A stretch of DNA of 38,554 bases from Nitrospira sp. CG24A (GCA_002869925.2 NEWT02000011.1:1-38554), one strand, 5' to 3'. Shown: positions 1 through 7,728, counted from the stretch's first letter. Made by a program: numbers and translations. The notes: a model not told the origin generated them from the sequence alone.

Positions 1-85
1 TCTGGATCGCATAGCCTGCATCGACAACGAACAAGGAAAGTAACAATGCCGCGCCGATTGTGAGCAATGCAGAATTCTTATACAT
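1..85 (-). CDS. Secreted protein, N-terminal fragment (cut by window edge)
   Basis: Only the first 28 codons are in the window; the gene continues beyond base 1. The reading frame starts with MYKNSALLTIGAALLL and continues SLFVVDAGYAIQ. This is a typical signal peptide: one lysine, a hydrophobic core and an AGYA-type cleavage site, so the product should be exported. The start is set by a strong Shine-Dalgarno sequence (AGGAGG, complement of 92-97) six bases before the ATG at 85; a second ATG at 88 would leave only three bases. The mature part is not visible, so no function can be given. Confidence 0.6.
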   Translation of the reverse strand, partial: MYKNSALLTIGAALLLSLFVVDAGYAIQ

Positions 86-388
86 CATGCACCTCCTTAG
101 GATTTGGTTATGCCGACCATTGTCTGACAATACGTAATAGCAATCGACATGCCAGGAGGTTCTGCTTGAAGCTCTTGCTTGTATATCAGTTGAGTTTGTT
201 GGATTTTTCCCAAGACTGTCGCGATAAAGGCCGCTCAAAGTCTCTCTGCAATTAACCCAGAACTGAATCTCTTTTGATTCTGATGGAATCAGAAAGGATG
301 CAGTGCATCTCTCTAGCAGGGTGTTGAAAAACTATTCGGGACGAAGAAACATAGCCTGAGGAAGTTAGGCACGGTTCCAACACAACCA
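86..388. other. Intergenic region, no convincing gene
   Basis: About 300 bases separate the left-edge gene from the first repeat element. A plus-strand open frame at 67-255 overlaps the start and ribosome-binding site of the left-edge gene, has no ribosome-binding site and has unremarkable composition, so I do not call it. The stretch should contain the promoter of the left-edge gene, but I see no convincing -35/-10 pair. Bases 315-331 (AGCAGGGTGTTGAAAAA) resemble the terminus of the repeat family at 389-514 and may be a partial copy. Confidence 0.5.
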
Positions 389-514
389 GCAGGCTGTTTA
401 AAAAGGCCGTCCAGCAAGGCTGCAACGAGCGAAGAGGCGAGGCGTACGCTTCGATACGTTGAGCCTCTGAGCGATGTGAGAATGCCGCTGGCGGCTTTTT
501 TCAACAGTCCTGCT
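389..514. repeat. Dispersed intergenic repeat, family A, copy 1
   Basis: The ends are inverted: GCAGGCTGTTTAAAAAGG on the left, and GCAGGACTGTTGAAAAAAG when the right end is read on the other strand. The interior has a second inverted repeat around 440-470 (GAGGCGAGGCGTACG against CGATACGTTGAGCCTC). The right end contains CCGCTGGCGG and overlaps the stop codon of the thymidylate kinase-like gene that ends at 513. The same terminal motif recurs at 8438-8604, 23820-23945, 34637-34764 and 38541-38554. It has the size of a non-autonomous miniature element or a folded RNA/terminator element; no transposase is nearby. Confidence 0.65.
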
Positions 515-1256
515 AGCTGGATGGAGCTGGCTGGATGAGGTGGTCAGAAGGCAGCTTTGGGCTTTGCAGGCTGGTAGTCAGGAGCGGCTGAATCTTGCTG
601 CGTAACGCGGTTTGAATCTCATCCGGCGATTGTCTGGCATCGATGACTTCGAAGTGAAACTCTTTCGCCATTTTGTCGAACTCCTCGATCAGGAGCGACT
701 GGTACTTCTTAAAGCTGTCGTAGAGATCGCTGCCGAGCCGGAGATCCATTCCTGATTCCCAATAGTTCATCCCTTTGGTTTCGATGACGCGCAGCACCAG
801 TGTTTCGACATCGATACGCATGTAGCAGACGAGATCGGGGACCAAGGCGAAGCCGAACACGTCTCTCACCCACTGGCGGTTTCCGCTGCGCACAAAATCA
901 CGGGCGAGGGCCGTATAGACATACCGGTCGGCTAAGACGATGAAGCCTGAGCGAAGCGCGGGGATGATCTCGTGTTCGAGGCGATCGGCAAAATCGGTGG
1001 CGTACAGCAGGCTGAACGACCACCGGTCGAGAATGTTGCCTTCTTTAGCCATTTCGATCGTCTTCGACATGAGATTGGAACGGGTCCAGCCGGTCGTGAG
1101 CACGCCATAGCCCTGCACCTCGAGCCATTCCTGCAACATTTCGATGTGCGTGGAACGGCCGACTCCGTCGGTGCCTTCGATGGCGATGAGCTTCCCTTTC
1201 AGGTCACTCGGGTTTAGGTTCGTCAAACCGTCGCCAAAATACTGTGCGTCGACCAT
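513..1256 (-). CDS. Thymidylate kinase-like P-loop protein, second (divergent) copy
   Basis: A 247-residue protein of the thymidylate kinase family (dTMP to dTDP with ATP). It aligns throughout with the adjacent gene at 1204-1953. Shared features are the P-loop region (residues 28-36), the HATDFA/YATDFA helix and the nucleotide-site motif LADRYVYTALARD near residue 108. It differs at a key place: the P-loop reads GTDGVGRST, with arginine 34 where the family has the ATP-binding lysine. About 40 residues longer than typical bacterial Tmk, with a proline- and serine-rich tail. Its start overlaps the upstream gene by 53 bases and has no clear ribosome-binding site; a TTG at codon 11 is an alternative. 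Function may be regulatory or altered; true dTMP kinase activity is doubtful. Confidence 0.75.
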   Translation of the reverse strand: MVDAQYFGDGLTNLNPSDLKGKLIAIEGTDGVGRSTHIEMLQEWLEVQGYGVLTTGWTRSNLMSKTIEMAKEGNILDRWSFSLLYATDFADRLEHEIIPALRSGFIVLADRYVYTALARDFVRSGNRQWVRDVFGFALVPDLVCYMRIDVETLVLRVIETKGMNYWESGMDLRLGSDLYDSFKKYQSLLIEEFDKMAKEFHFEVIDARQSPDEIQTALRSKIQPLLTTSLQSPKLPSDHLIQPAPSS

Positions 1257-1953
1257 GGGTGCCCCGTCTTGGTTTGTAATCTTTGAGCGCCTCTTCTACG
1301 AGCCGGCGCATCTCGTTCTGCTGGGCTTCGATGTCTTTCGTCGCGTCCATCGTGATGAGATGGAATTCATCGACGACCTTTTCGTACTGGGCGAGAATGC
1401 GTGACTGGAAGATGCGAAAGCTTTCGGTCATGTCCGGATTCAAGTTCATGTCCATGCCGGCTTCGTAGAATTTGAATTGTCCGCGTGTGCCTCCGAGGAG
1501 CCTCGAGATGGCCGTCTCGATCGGCACCTTGAAGTAGAAGGCCATGTCCGGGGTGATGGCGAAACTGTAGAGCTTGCGAATCCACTCCGGCGACACGCCG
1601 CGGACCACATCGCGCGCGAAGGCGGTGTACATGTAGCGGTCGGCTAGGACGATCATGCCGGCCTTGAGCGGGGGCAAAATCTCATGATACTGCCTGCTGG
1701 CAAAATCGGTGGCGTGTAACAAGCTGAACGTCGTTGGCGTCAGGCTTTTGTTCTTCTTTCCCCGTTTGGTCGTCTCTTTGACCAGTTCCGAGGAGTTCCA
1801 TTCCGTGAAGAACACCCTATGGCCCTTCGACTCCAGCCACTTGTGCAGCAACTGCAGTTGCGTGCTTTTGCCGGACCCATCGATGCCTTCGACGGTGATC
1901 AGTTTGCCTGGGTAGGGGTGGGGATGCCTGGATAAAGGAGTTTGCTCGCTCAT
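1204..1953 (-). CDS. Thymidylate kinase-like protein, first copy (intact P-loop)
   Basis: A 249-residue P-loop kinase of the thymidylate kinase family, expected to phosphorylate dTMP for DNA synthesis. It has an intact Walker A motif, EGIDGSGKST (lysine 29), followed by the DRY motif in LADRYMYTAFARD near residue 109. It is longer than the usual 205-215-residue Tmk, with a basic C-terminal tail. The ATG overlaps the stop of the Ppx/GppA gene as ATGA, and GAGG lies five bases upstream, so translation is probably coupled. The next gene downstream is a diverged paralogue. Whether this is the cell's only dTMP kinase cannot be judged from the window; a related nucleotide kinase role is possible. 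Confidence 0.8.
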   Translation of the reverse strand: MSEQTPLSRHPHPYPGKLITVEGIDGSGKSTQLQLLHKWLESKGHRVFFTEWNSSELVKETTKRGKKNKSLTPTTFSLLHATDFASRQYHEILPPLKAGMIVLADRYMYTAFARDVVRGVSPEWIRKLYSFAITPDMAFYFKVPIETAISRLLGGTRGQFKFYEAGMDMNLNPDMTESFRIFQSRILAQYEKVVDEFHLITMDATKDIEAQQNEMRRLVEEALKDYKPRRGTHGRRTVFWRRFDEPKPE

Positions 1954-3500
1954 GCGGCCTCGTCTTGTAGGATGACGGAGAACTTGACGCGGCGGCGGAA
2001 TACGCGTTCAAAGAGATCCGCCCGGCCTGCGGCCGCCCAGGTTTCCAACTCCGCATCGCCCGTCACATGCACGGTGATGACAACGGTAGCACCCAACCTC
2101 ACATTGAGCGTGCGGACGACCGAGAAATGCGTTCGGTCCAAGCCGTCGGCGATTCGAAGCAGCGCGGACAGGATTCGCACGGTGCGTTTGTATTTGGGTG
2201 TGAGCGCTTCGAATCCCTCATGTCTCAGTTGAGGGATTGCGCGCCGGTGGTAGCGTGCCACGTTTGCGACCACCTGAATCTCCTCGCTGGATAATCCTCC
2301 GAGGTCGCTATTGGTGATCAGATAGTAGGCGTGCTTGTGGTGCTGGCGCTCGTTGATGAGGTAGCCGACATCGTGCAGAATCGCGGCATATTCAAGCCAG
2401 GTCCGCTCGGTGGGTCCTAAGCGATGGAGACGTGTGGTTTGGTCGAAGAGGCGCAAGGCTAAGCCGGCGACATGAAGGCTATGGGTTTCGGGGGCGTGGC
2501 AGCGACGGGCCAGTGCCATGACATTGCGCCGCCGCACGTCGGGAGTTTCCGCTTCAGCTTTGAGCCGTTCACGGTGGCGGTGGATAAAGTCGTAGATGAT
2601 GCCTTCACGAATGGCCTTGTCGCAGAGGATAAGTTCGTCTCGTCCAGTAAGCTCCATCAGACGGCGAAGGACCACGGTGGCAGGGAATAGGGTATCGACA
2701 CGTTTGGGGTCCAGTCCAGGGATCGCCAGCCGGGCTTTGATGGTGGAGTGACGGAGGTTTTGCTCGATCTCTTTGACGTCCTTCAGAGAAATTGTGGCGA
2801 GATTGATTTGGGGGAGCGGGCGATTCGTTCGACGAAGATGCACGACTTCTGCCAAGTTGCCCGCCATGCCTGAGGTGGCGATCAGAGAATCGAATCGTTT
2901 CGGCTTAAACGAATCGAGGGCGCTCTGTAACTGAGCCGTCACTGTGTCTTCAAGCGAGCGGAGCATCCCCTCAGATGGTGGCGTGCGTTTGAGGAATTCA
3001 TCTGCCAGTCGGATGGCGCCCAGCTTCAGGCTCTTTGCGTGGAGGAGTTGATCGCGATTCCCGACCATCAGTTCGACCGACCCACCGCCGACATCCACTG
3101 AGATCGTCGGCTGTTCTGTCATGGGCACGTTGTTTTTGACGCCTAGAAAAATCAGCCTGGCTTCTTCAGTGCCGCTGATGACGCGGACAGTCAATCCTGT
3201 GTGCTCGGCTACGAGATCGATAAAGTCTCCTCCATTTTTCGCCTCGCGCACAGCGCTGGTGGCGACGGCGATGATGCGATCGTAGCCCTTGTTCTTGGCC
3301 AGGGTGACGAGATTGCGAATGACGTCGAGCCCGCGTGTGATCGCCTCGTCGGAGAGGCGGTGGGTTGTAAAGGCGCCGTTCCCGAGTCTCGTCATGTCTT
3401 TGAAACGATCGAGGATCTTGTAGCTTGCATCCGGTTGGATCTCAGCCAACACCATATGGATGGAGTTCGTTCCGACATCGATGACGGCAATTTTCGCCAT
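1950..3500 (-). CDS. ppx: Ppx/GppA family phosphatase with C-terminal HD domain
   Basis: A 516-residue protein of the exopolyphosphatase / pppGpp phosphohydrolase family, cytosolic, hydrolysing polyphosphate or the stringent-response nucleotide pppGpp. The actin-like fold is shown by DVGTNSIHMV (phosphate-1, residues 8-17), SGTEEARL (109-116) and DVGGGSVEL (phosphate-2, 136-144). The C-terminal third is an HD-type helical domain with LHDVGY at 375-380, as in the long E. coli Ppx/GppA type. I chose the ATG at 3500 because the protein then begins MAKIAVIDVG; GAAGGA lies about 12 bases upstream. A GTG at 3524 would add eight residues. First gene of an operon with two thymidylate kinase-like genes. 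Sequence alone does not separate Ppx from GppA. Confidence 0.85.
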   Translation of the reverse strand: MAKIAVIDVGTNSIHMVLAEIQPDASYKILDRFKDMTRLGNGAFTTHRLSDEAITRGLDVIRNLVTLAKNKGYDRIIAVATSAVREAKNGGDFIDLVAEHTGLTVRVISGTEEARLIFLGVKNNVPMTEQPTISVDVGGGSVELMVGNRDQLLHAKSLKLGAIRLADEFLKRTPPSEGMLRSLEDTVTAQLQSALDSFKPKRFDSLIATSGMAGNLAEVVHLRRTNRPLPQINLATISLKDVKEIEQNLRHSTIKARLAIPGLDPKRVDTLFPATVVLRRLMELTGRDELILCDKAIREGIIYDFIHRHRERLKAEAETPDVRRRNVMALARRCHAPETHSLHVAGLALRLFDQTTRLHRLGPTERTWLEYAAILHDVGYLINERQHHKHAYYLITNSDLGGLSSEEIQVVANVARYHRRAIPQLRHEGFEALTPKYKRTVRILSALLRIADGLDRTHFSVVRTLNVRLGATVVITVHVTGDAELETWAAAGRADLFERVFRRRVKFSVILQDEAA

Positions 3501-3645
3501 GGAATAGTGAAATCCTTCAAGCACTTACGACTGATATGGCGTTAGGCTAGATGAAGGTAGCCTGGCTTGTCAAGGTCGGCAAACTTCAATTGTGGCGACA
3601 GGATAGTTGGCTGCTCTCTGGTGGGTGGTCGTGGTACTCTCGCCT

Positions 3646-4518
3646 ATGGCTGATCGCCCTTCCTCCATGACTGTGGTTGTGACTGGTGCTTCGACCGGCA
3701 TCGGGGCGGCCTGTGCGCTCGATTGTGTGGCTCGTGGGATGACGGTGTTTGCGGGTGTGCGCGATCCTCGGGCAGGGGAGGCGCTTGCGAGGAAAGCCGG
3801 TCCATCACTTACTCCGATCACGCTCGACGTCACTGATGAACAGTCGATTGCGCAATCGGTTGAGGTGGTGCAACGGGTTGTGGGGGAGGCTGGGCTTGGA
3901 GGGCTCGTGAATAATGCCGGAATCGTGATCGGGAGCCCTCTCGAAGTGATTCCGTTGCCGCAATTGCGCAAACAGCTTGAGGTCAACGTGATCGGGCAGA
4001 TCGCTGTGACACAGGCATTTCTCCCGTTGCTACGCCGAGGCCGTGGTCGAATTGTCAACATGGGGTCGATTGCCGGTCGCGGGACGATTCCGCTCTTGGG
4101 ACCCTATTCGGCTTCGAAGTACGCGTTGGAGGCGCTGACCGATGCGTTGAGAATGGAATTGCAGCCTTGGGGAATTCAGGTGTCGATTATTGAGCCGGGA
4201 GCGATCGCGACACCGATTTGGGAGAAATCGGCTAAGGAGGCAGAAGGTCTTGAAGCGTTGGCTAGTGAAGAGGCGAAGATTCTCTATGGTGAAGCGGTGG
4301 TTCGAATTCGTGACGCGGTTGCCCAAGCGGCTCAGCGGGCGATTCCAGCGGATGCGGTGGTTCGAGCGGTGCATCATGCGTTGACGGCATCTCGCCCGCA
4401 CACCCGCTATCTCGTGGGCTCTGATGCCAAGCTGCGCGCATGGATGGTGAAATGGTTGCCGGATCGAGTTCAGGACCGATTGCTGTTGTGGGCACTCAAA
4501 TATCCGCGTGAGGGCTAA
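3646..4518 (+). CDS. Short-chain dehydrogenase/reductase (classical SDR)
   Basis: A 290-residue Rossmann-fold oxidoreductase using NAD(H) or NADP(H); the substrate is unknown. Classical SDR motifs are all present: cofactor loop TGASTGIG (13-20), NNAG (89-92), catalytic serine in MGSIAG (Ser141), YSASK (Tyr154, Lys158) and the EPGAIATP segment that follows. The C-terminal part, with WMVKWLPDRVQD, resembles SDRs that act on hydrophobic substrates. The frame is open from a TTG at 3607, but the ATG at 3646 gives a normal N-terminus; an ATG at 3667 is also possible. It is divergent from ppx and convergent with the OB-fold gene, so probably transcribed alone. Confidence 0.85.
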   Translation: MADRPSSMTVVVTGASTGIGAACALDCVARGMTVFAGVRDPRAGEALARKAGPSLTPITLDVTDEQSIAQSVEVVQRVVGEAGLGGLVNNAGIVIGSPLEVIPLPQLRKQLEVNVIGQIAVTQAFLPLLRRGRGRIVNMGSIAGRGTIPLLGPYSASKYALEALTDALRMELQPWGIQVSIIEPGAIATPIWEKSAKEAEGLEALASEEAKILYGEAVVRIRDAVAQAAQRAIPADAVVRAVHHALTASRPHTRYLVGSDAKLRAWMVKWLPDRVQDRLLLWALKYPREG

Positions 4519-4532
4519 GAAGCCGTTGTTTC

Positions 4533-4588
4533 GTTTGTCTTGTTTATTTGGTTGAACGAAACTAACCAGATAAACCAAATCAACCAAA
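4533..4588. repeat. Imperfect inverted repeat between convergent genes, family B
   Basis: GTTTGTCTTGTTTATTTGG is followed, after a short loop containing GAACGAAA, by AACCAGATAAACC and AAATCAACC, an imperfect complement made of AACCAAA-like units. It lies between the convergent SDR and OB-fold genes and could fold on either strand, so it may act as a bidirectional terminator. A similar T-rich/A-rich pair with GTTCAACCAAAC occurs at 33702-33782. Confidence 0.5.
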
Positions 4589-4597
4589 CAGACCAGA

Positions 4598-5035
4598 TCA
4601 GCCGACCAGGTCGGGATTCAGCCGACTCATCGGCTTGATTGAGAGGGCTTTGATTTCGTTGTAGATGACCGTGCGTCCTGCCTGGCGAAGGCGCGAGAAG
4701 ACTCCTTCCACAATCACCTGGTCGCCTTCACGAACTTCGACCTGACCGAGGCTGATGATTTTCAACGTACCGGCCTGATCCTTCAAGAGAAACCCATAGG
4801 CCGGTTCACCTTGCCGATTCGTCGCGAGTTGGACGTTGGTGACTTGGCCGGTTACGACTACTTCCTGGTGGTCGTACTGCTCAGGATGGGTGAGAAGCTC
4901 GGTGATCTCTAAAAGGCTTGATGCATGAACGAGTAACGGTGTCGCGATGAAAGCGAGCAGGGAGAGTAGAAGAACCATGACGCGCCCTGTTCGGTAACGC
5001 CGATGGGATGGCAGGATGTTGGAGAGTCTGGCCAT
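4598..5035 (-). CDS. Exported OB-fold-like protein of unknown function
   Basis: A 145-residue protein with an N-terminal signal sequence: basic residues to about position 18, a hydrophobic stretch VMVLLLSLLAFIATPLLV, and likely cleavage after VHA near residue 38. The mature part, about 105 residues, has the pattern of a small beta-barrel: EVVVTGQVTNVQ, FLLKDQAGTLKI and EGDQVIVEGVFSR are alternating strands as in OB-fold (tRNA-anti-like) domains. It may bind a ligand or peptide in the periplasm; the partner is unknown. A good promoter ends only 11 bases before the ATG and there is no Shine-Dalgarno sequence. The fold call is from strand pattern only. Confidence 0.7.
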   Translation of the reverse strand: MARLSNILPSHRRYRTGRVMVLLLSLLAFIATPLLVHASSLLEITELLTHPEQYDHQEVVVTGQVTNVQLATNRQGEPAYGFLLKDQAGTLKIISLGQVEVREGDQVIVEGVFSRLRQAGRTVIYNEIKALSIKPMSRLNPDLVG

Positions 5036-5046
5036 AATGTGAATGT

Positions 5047-5074
5047 ATTATACCGCACCGGGGACAAAGTGCAA
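5047..5074 (-). promoter_or_regulatory. Sigma70-type promoter of the OB-fold gene
   Basis: On the minus strand, TTGCAC (5069-5074), a 16-base spacer, and a perfect TATAAT (5047-5052). The ATG at 5035 is 11 bases after the -10 box, so the transcript would start about 4-5 bases before the start codon, leaving no room for a Shine-Dalgarno sequence. Confidence 0.6.
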
Positions 5075-5160
5075 TTGGGGGTGCATTCTCACACTTAGCA
5101 TCAAGGAGCAGTTCCTCCTACATCCGCCGACCTGCTCCGATCATCATGAATACGTGCGAG

Positions 5161-6351
5161 CTACCACTTGTCGGAGGGTCTTCCGCTCGCATCTTCTCCC
5201 CTCATGCTGTTCAGGATCTGCGCCTGCATCTCGCTCAATTCTTTGACGGGAGGTTCGGCAGGAGCGTCAAGCGCTCCGACTTCCACCTTGGGTGTGGCTG
5301 CCGTCCGCTTGAGCAAGTCTGCATCCACGGCTTCGGGAGAGCGGTCCATGTCGTTGAGTACAGTGGTGAGCCGCTGAAGCCCGAACAAGTTTCTGGTGAT
5401 TTCTGAGTGCATGGCATTGGAGCTGGCGCCGAAGACGAGCGAGGTCCAGAATTTGACTTCAACCTCCTCGGGTAAGCTGCCCCAGACCATCGCCGTCAGT
5501 TTATCGATGAGGGCAGATTCCGTCTTTTCCAACCCGTCGAAGGTCGAGTGCGACCGCTCAATAGGCTGCATCGCGAGCACCGAAAAGGTTCCCTTCCACA
5601 AATCTAATGGCGCGGTGGTTGAGGCCGCCGCGTCGGTCTGTAATGCGGTCTGGAGGGCGTGCAGATACTGTGTGAGGTACTTCACTTTGCGGGCGGCGAG
5701 ACTGCTGGCGGGAATGCCCCAGACATGTGCGATCTCGTGATCTTGCAGCGGCGCAGAGATCGCGCTCTGGCGCTCGCGTTCCGCCAGGCTGAGCCTGGTG
5801 CGATATTTTTCCGCCATGCGGAGTTGGGTTTGGAATTCGATGCTGAGCCGTTGCTGCTGATAGTCTTCTGCCGTGATCTCATCGGCGTCCCAACGCTGTT
5901 CCAACAGGCGAATTGCCGGTTTGGGCAGGACGGTTCTCGCGGACGCGTGTAAGGCATCAAGCTGGTCTGCAGAAACGGAGAAACGCTTGGCCAAGAGGGT
6001 GCGGGCGCGGTCAGCAAAGGCCTCCCGGAGTCGTGCGAGATTCCGCAGACTTTCGCATTGCAGCCATGTCCGCTCTCGCTTGAGCCGCACCTGTCGGCGA
6101 TATTGGTCGCGCCGGTCTGTGACCACCTTAATCGATTCTTTGGTCATGGTGGTATTGGTCGGTTTCGTCCCGGCGACGCAACGGGGATCCGGTCGATCTG
6201 CCACGATATACAGGATTTCTTCGTCCGTCACGTCGAAATACTGAAGCAGGATCAGTCGAAGCATAATCCGTCCCTGCATGGGCATGGCATCGACGACCGA
6301 TCGGATCGTTTCAACGGTGAGGGGCGTAGTTGATGGGGTGATTGTGGTCAT
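5161..6351 (-). CDS. Hypothetical protein, 396 residues
   Basis: I do not recognise this protein. It has no signal peptide or membrane segment, so it is probably cytosolic. The sequence is rich in Arg, Gln, Leu and Ala and looks mostly helical. Residues about 75-240 are very polar and may form helical bundles or coiled coil. The N-terminal 55 residues (MPMQGRIMLRLILLQYFDV) are hydrophobic enough to form a small folded domain. The C-terminal 50 residues are acidic and proline-containing and probably disordered. The ATG lies 14 bases after the small gene at 6366-6578, so the two are probably cotranscribed. There is no obvious Shine-Dalgarno sequence. Confidence 0.7.
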   Translation of the reverse strand: MTTITPSTTPLTVETIRSVVDAMPMQGRIMLRLILLQYFDVTDEEILYIVADRPDPRCVAGTKPTNTTMTKESIKVVTDRRDQYRRQVRLKRERTWLQCESLRNLARLREAFADRARTLLAKRFSVSADQLDALHASARTVLPKPAIRLLEQRWDADEITAEDYQQQRLSIEFQTQLRMAEKYRTRLSLAERERQSAISAPLQDHEIAHVWGIPASSLAARKVKYLTQYLHALQTALQTDAAASTTAPLDLWKGTFSVLAMQPIERSHSTFDGLEKTESALIDKLTAMVWGSLPEEVEVKFWTSLVFGASSNAMHSEITRNLFGLQRLTTVLNDMDRSPEAVDADLLKRTAATPKVEVGALDAPAEPPVKELSEMQAQILNSMRGEDASGRPSDKW

Positions 6352-6365
6352 TGGGCTACGAGTTT

Positions 6366-6578
6366 CTATGCGCTGCCTGAGTGATGCGATTCCAGGTAGA
6401 GGGCGACATATTCACGAATCTCTTGAATGGTTCCACTGACAAACATGTCGCGCGGAATCTCCACGCGAGTGAGAGTGGCCGGATCGACCCCTCGCTCAAC
6501 CGCATAATCTTCATCGATGTAGAGGCTCACCGACCCGTCTGGAAAGCGGACCGCGTAGAGTGCGTTATTGTCAGCCAT
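6366..6578 (-). CDS. Small hypothetical protein, 70 residues
   Basis: A small acidic protein beginning MADNNALYAVRFPDGSVSLY. It is predicted to contain a short beta-hairpin (ALYAVRFPDGSVSLYIDEDYA) followed by a helix (GTIQEIREYVALYLESH). No family was recognised. It lies directly upstream of the 396-residue hypothetical and is probably the first gene of that unit. A TTGACA hexamer is present at 6652-6657 and a TATAAA at 6622-6627 (both minus strand), but their 24-base spacing is too long for one promoter. There is no clear Shine-Dalgarno sequence. Coding status rests on the sensible amino-acid pattern and tight coupling. Confidence 0.6.
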   Translation of the reverse strand: MADNNALYAVRFPDGSVSLYIDEDYAVERGVDPATLTRVEIPRDMFVSGTIQEIREYVALYLESHHSGSA

Positions 6579-6756
6579 TGAGCGTATCGAGACGCGGATT
6601 CTTGGAACACCTGTCTCTCAGTTTATACAGGTATCATACGGGCGATTTCGCTGTCAAAGCGGAGAACGCGTTCTTGGTCAGCGTGTAGACACCACAACGT
6701 TGTCGTCACAGGATGTTGGCTGCAATGCCGGCGCGCGGGGGAGTTCTCTTAAACAC

Positions 6757-6790
6757 ACACGGCCTTCGATCGTGAGATCGAAGGCCGTGT
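6757..6790 (-). terminator. Hairpin downstream of the chlorite dismutase-family gene
   Basis: A perfect 15-bp inverted repeat with a 4-base loop: ACACGGCCTTCGATC, GTGA, GATCGAAGGCCGTGT. It begins 23 bases after the stop codon at 6814. On the minus strand the stem is followed by a weakly U-rich GTGTTTAAG, so intrinsic termination is likely but not textbook. Confidence 0.7.
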
Positions 6791-6813
6791 CAATTCTTCA
6801 CTTCGACGTCGCG

Positions 6814-7536
6814 TTAGCCGCCGAGCGTGTCGAGCGTTTCCTTGAGGCTCTTGCGAATGCAGGTGAAAATTGGGGTATCGCGCAACGTGTATCGGGAACC
6901 CTCTGTTTCGCGAAGCGCCATCACGAGATCCAGGAAGTCTTCCGGTTTATCGCTTTCAAACGCGACGACCCATTCCTGGTCATCCAACCCGAATGAGTAG
7001 GTGGTATTCAGCTTCACCGAAGGAAAACGATGGCCGACTTCGATGTGTTCATCCATCATACCCTGCCGCGCTGCCTTTGTGAGGAGGAACCATTCGCGCG
7101 TCTTGAGGAACGGGTAGACAAAAATATACTTGCCTTTTCCTGGGACGACGGTCAGGCGCTTGCTCTCTTGATTTTCGTGGGTGTGATGATCCACATACAC
7201 TGAGCGCTTGGTGATCGCGAGATACGAGTACGGCGTGGTCAGATATTGTCCCAAGCCCGAGGCCAAGATCTTTGTGGTCATATCCTGGAATAGTTCCATC
7301 TCGTAGCTGATCCGCCAGAGCATGATATCGCAATCGCCTCTGATTCCGACCGCAGAGTACGCCACCACGAGGACTTTGCCGGTATAGTCCTCAACTGCGC
7401 GCAAGAATTCCTGCTTCCCTCTGGTGCGCTCACTCTCAGGGAGACGCCGCCAGGCCGGGTCGATTTTATAGAAGGCAAAGTTCACATATTGGCGTTTGGG
7501 TGCTTGCGGGGCTGGGGTTTGTTCAGGGGTGGACAT
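6814..7536 (-). CDS. Chlorite dismutase-family heme protein, HemQ/ChdC-like
   Basis: A 240-residue member of the chlorite dismutase superfamily. The predicted proximal heme ligand is His164 in MMDEHIEVG. Read against the Nitrospira defluvii chlorite dismutase as I recall it, the catalytic distal arginine (in VKRKLYHSTGLDD) is replaced by Leu176 (VKLNTTYSFGLDD). By contrast VYPFLKTREWF keeps the Tyr141-Pro motif which carries the catalytic tyrosine in coproheme decarboxylases (HemQ/ChdC). The best guess is therefore coproheme decarboxylation in heme b synthesis, or another heme role, rather than chlorite breakdown. Start: ATG at 7536 with GGAGG eight bases upstream; the frame extends to 7638 without support. 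No heme-synthesis gene is adjacent. Confidence 0.8.
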   Translation of the reverse strand: MSTPEQTPAPQAPKRQYVNFAFYKIDPAWRRLPESERTRGKQEFLRAVEDYTGKVLVVAYSAVGIRGDCDIMLWRISYEMELFQDMTTKILASGLGQYLTTPYSYLAITKRSVYVDHHTHENQESKRLTVVPGKGKYIFVYPFLKTREWFLLTKAARQGMMDEHIEVGHRFPSVKLNTTYSFGLDDQEWVVAFESDKPEDFLDLVMALRETEGSRYTLRDTPIFTCIRKSLKETLDTLGG

Positions 7537-7698
7537 CAAAACTCCTCCGTATAACGTCCTGAAAAGTAGGCGACCGTTGGTTATTGACGAGTGTGTTTGC
7601 TGTAATCGCCGATGTTCAGGCGAGGGGTACAGCGCCACTGACTTGTATCGGTGTTCACGATGGTGTCCGTGAATTATTGTGGCTCAGCAGCGGCTCGA

Positions 7699-7728
7699 TT
7701 TTTATCACTTCGCCTTTATGGTTGTCAA
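7699..7728 (-). promoter_or_regulatory. Candidate promoter of the chlorite dismutase-family gene
   Basis: On the minus strand, consensus TTGACA (complement of 7723-7728), 18-base spacer, TAAAAA (complement of 7699-7704). It would give a 5' leader of about 155 bases before the ATG at 7536. I see no riboswitch-like fold in that leader. Confidence 0.35.

Noticed and set aside
67-255. Plus-strand open frame of 62 codons at the left end
   Set aside because: It overlaps the start and strong ribosome-binding site of the minus-strand signal-peptide gene, has no ribosome-binding site itself, and reads as random composition.
389-514. Intact insertion sequence at the family A repeat
   Set aside because: The element is too short to encode a transposase and none is adjacent; only a non-autonomous or structural repeat is supported.
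4030-4587. Minus-strand open frame opposite the SDR gene
   Set aside because: All classical SDR motifs lie in the plus-strand frame; the minus-strand frame runs through the intergenic repeat and lacks a plausible protein pattern.
6814-7536. Functional chlorite dismutase as evidence of (per)chlorate metabolism
   Set aside because: The catalytic distal arginine is replaced by leucine, and no chlorate or perchlorate reductase genes are nearby.
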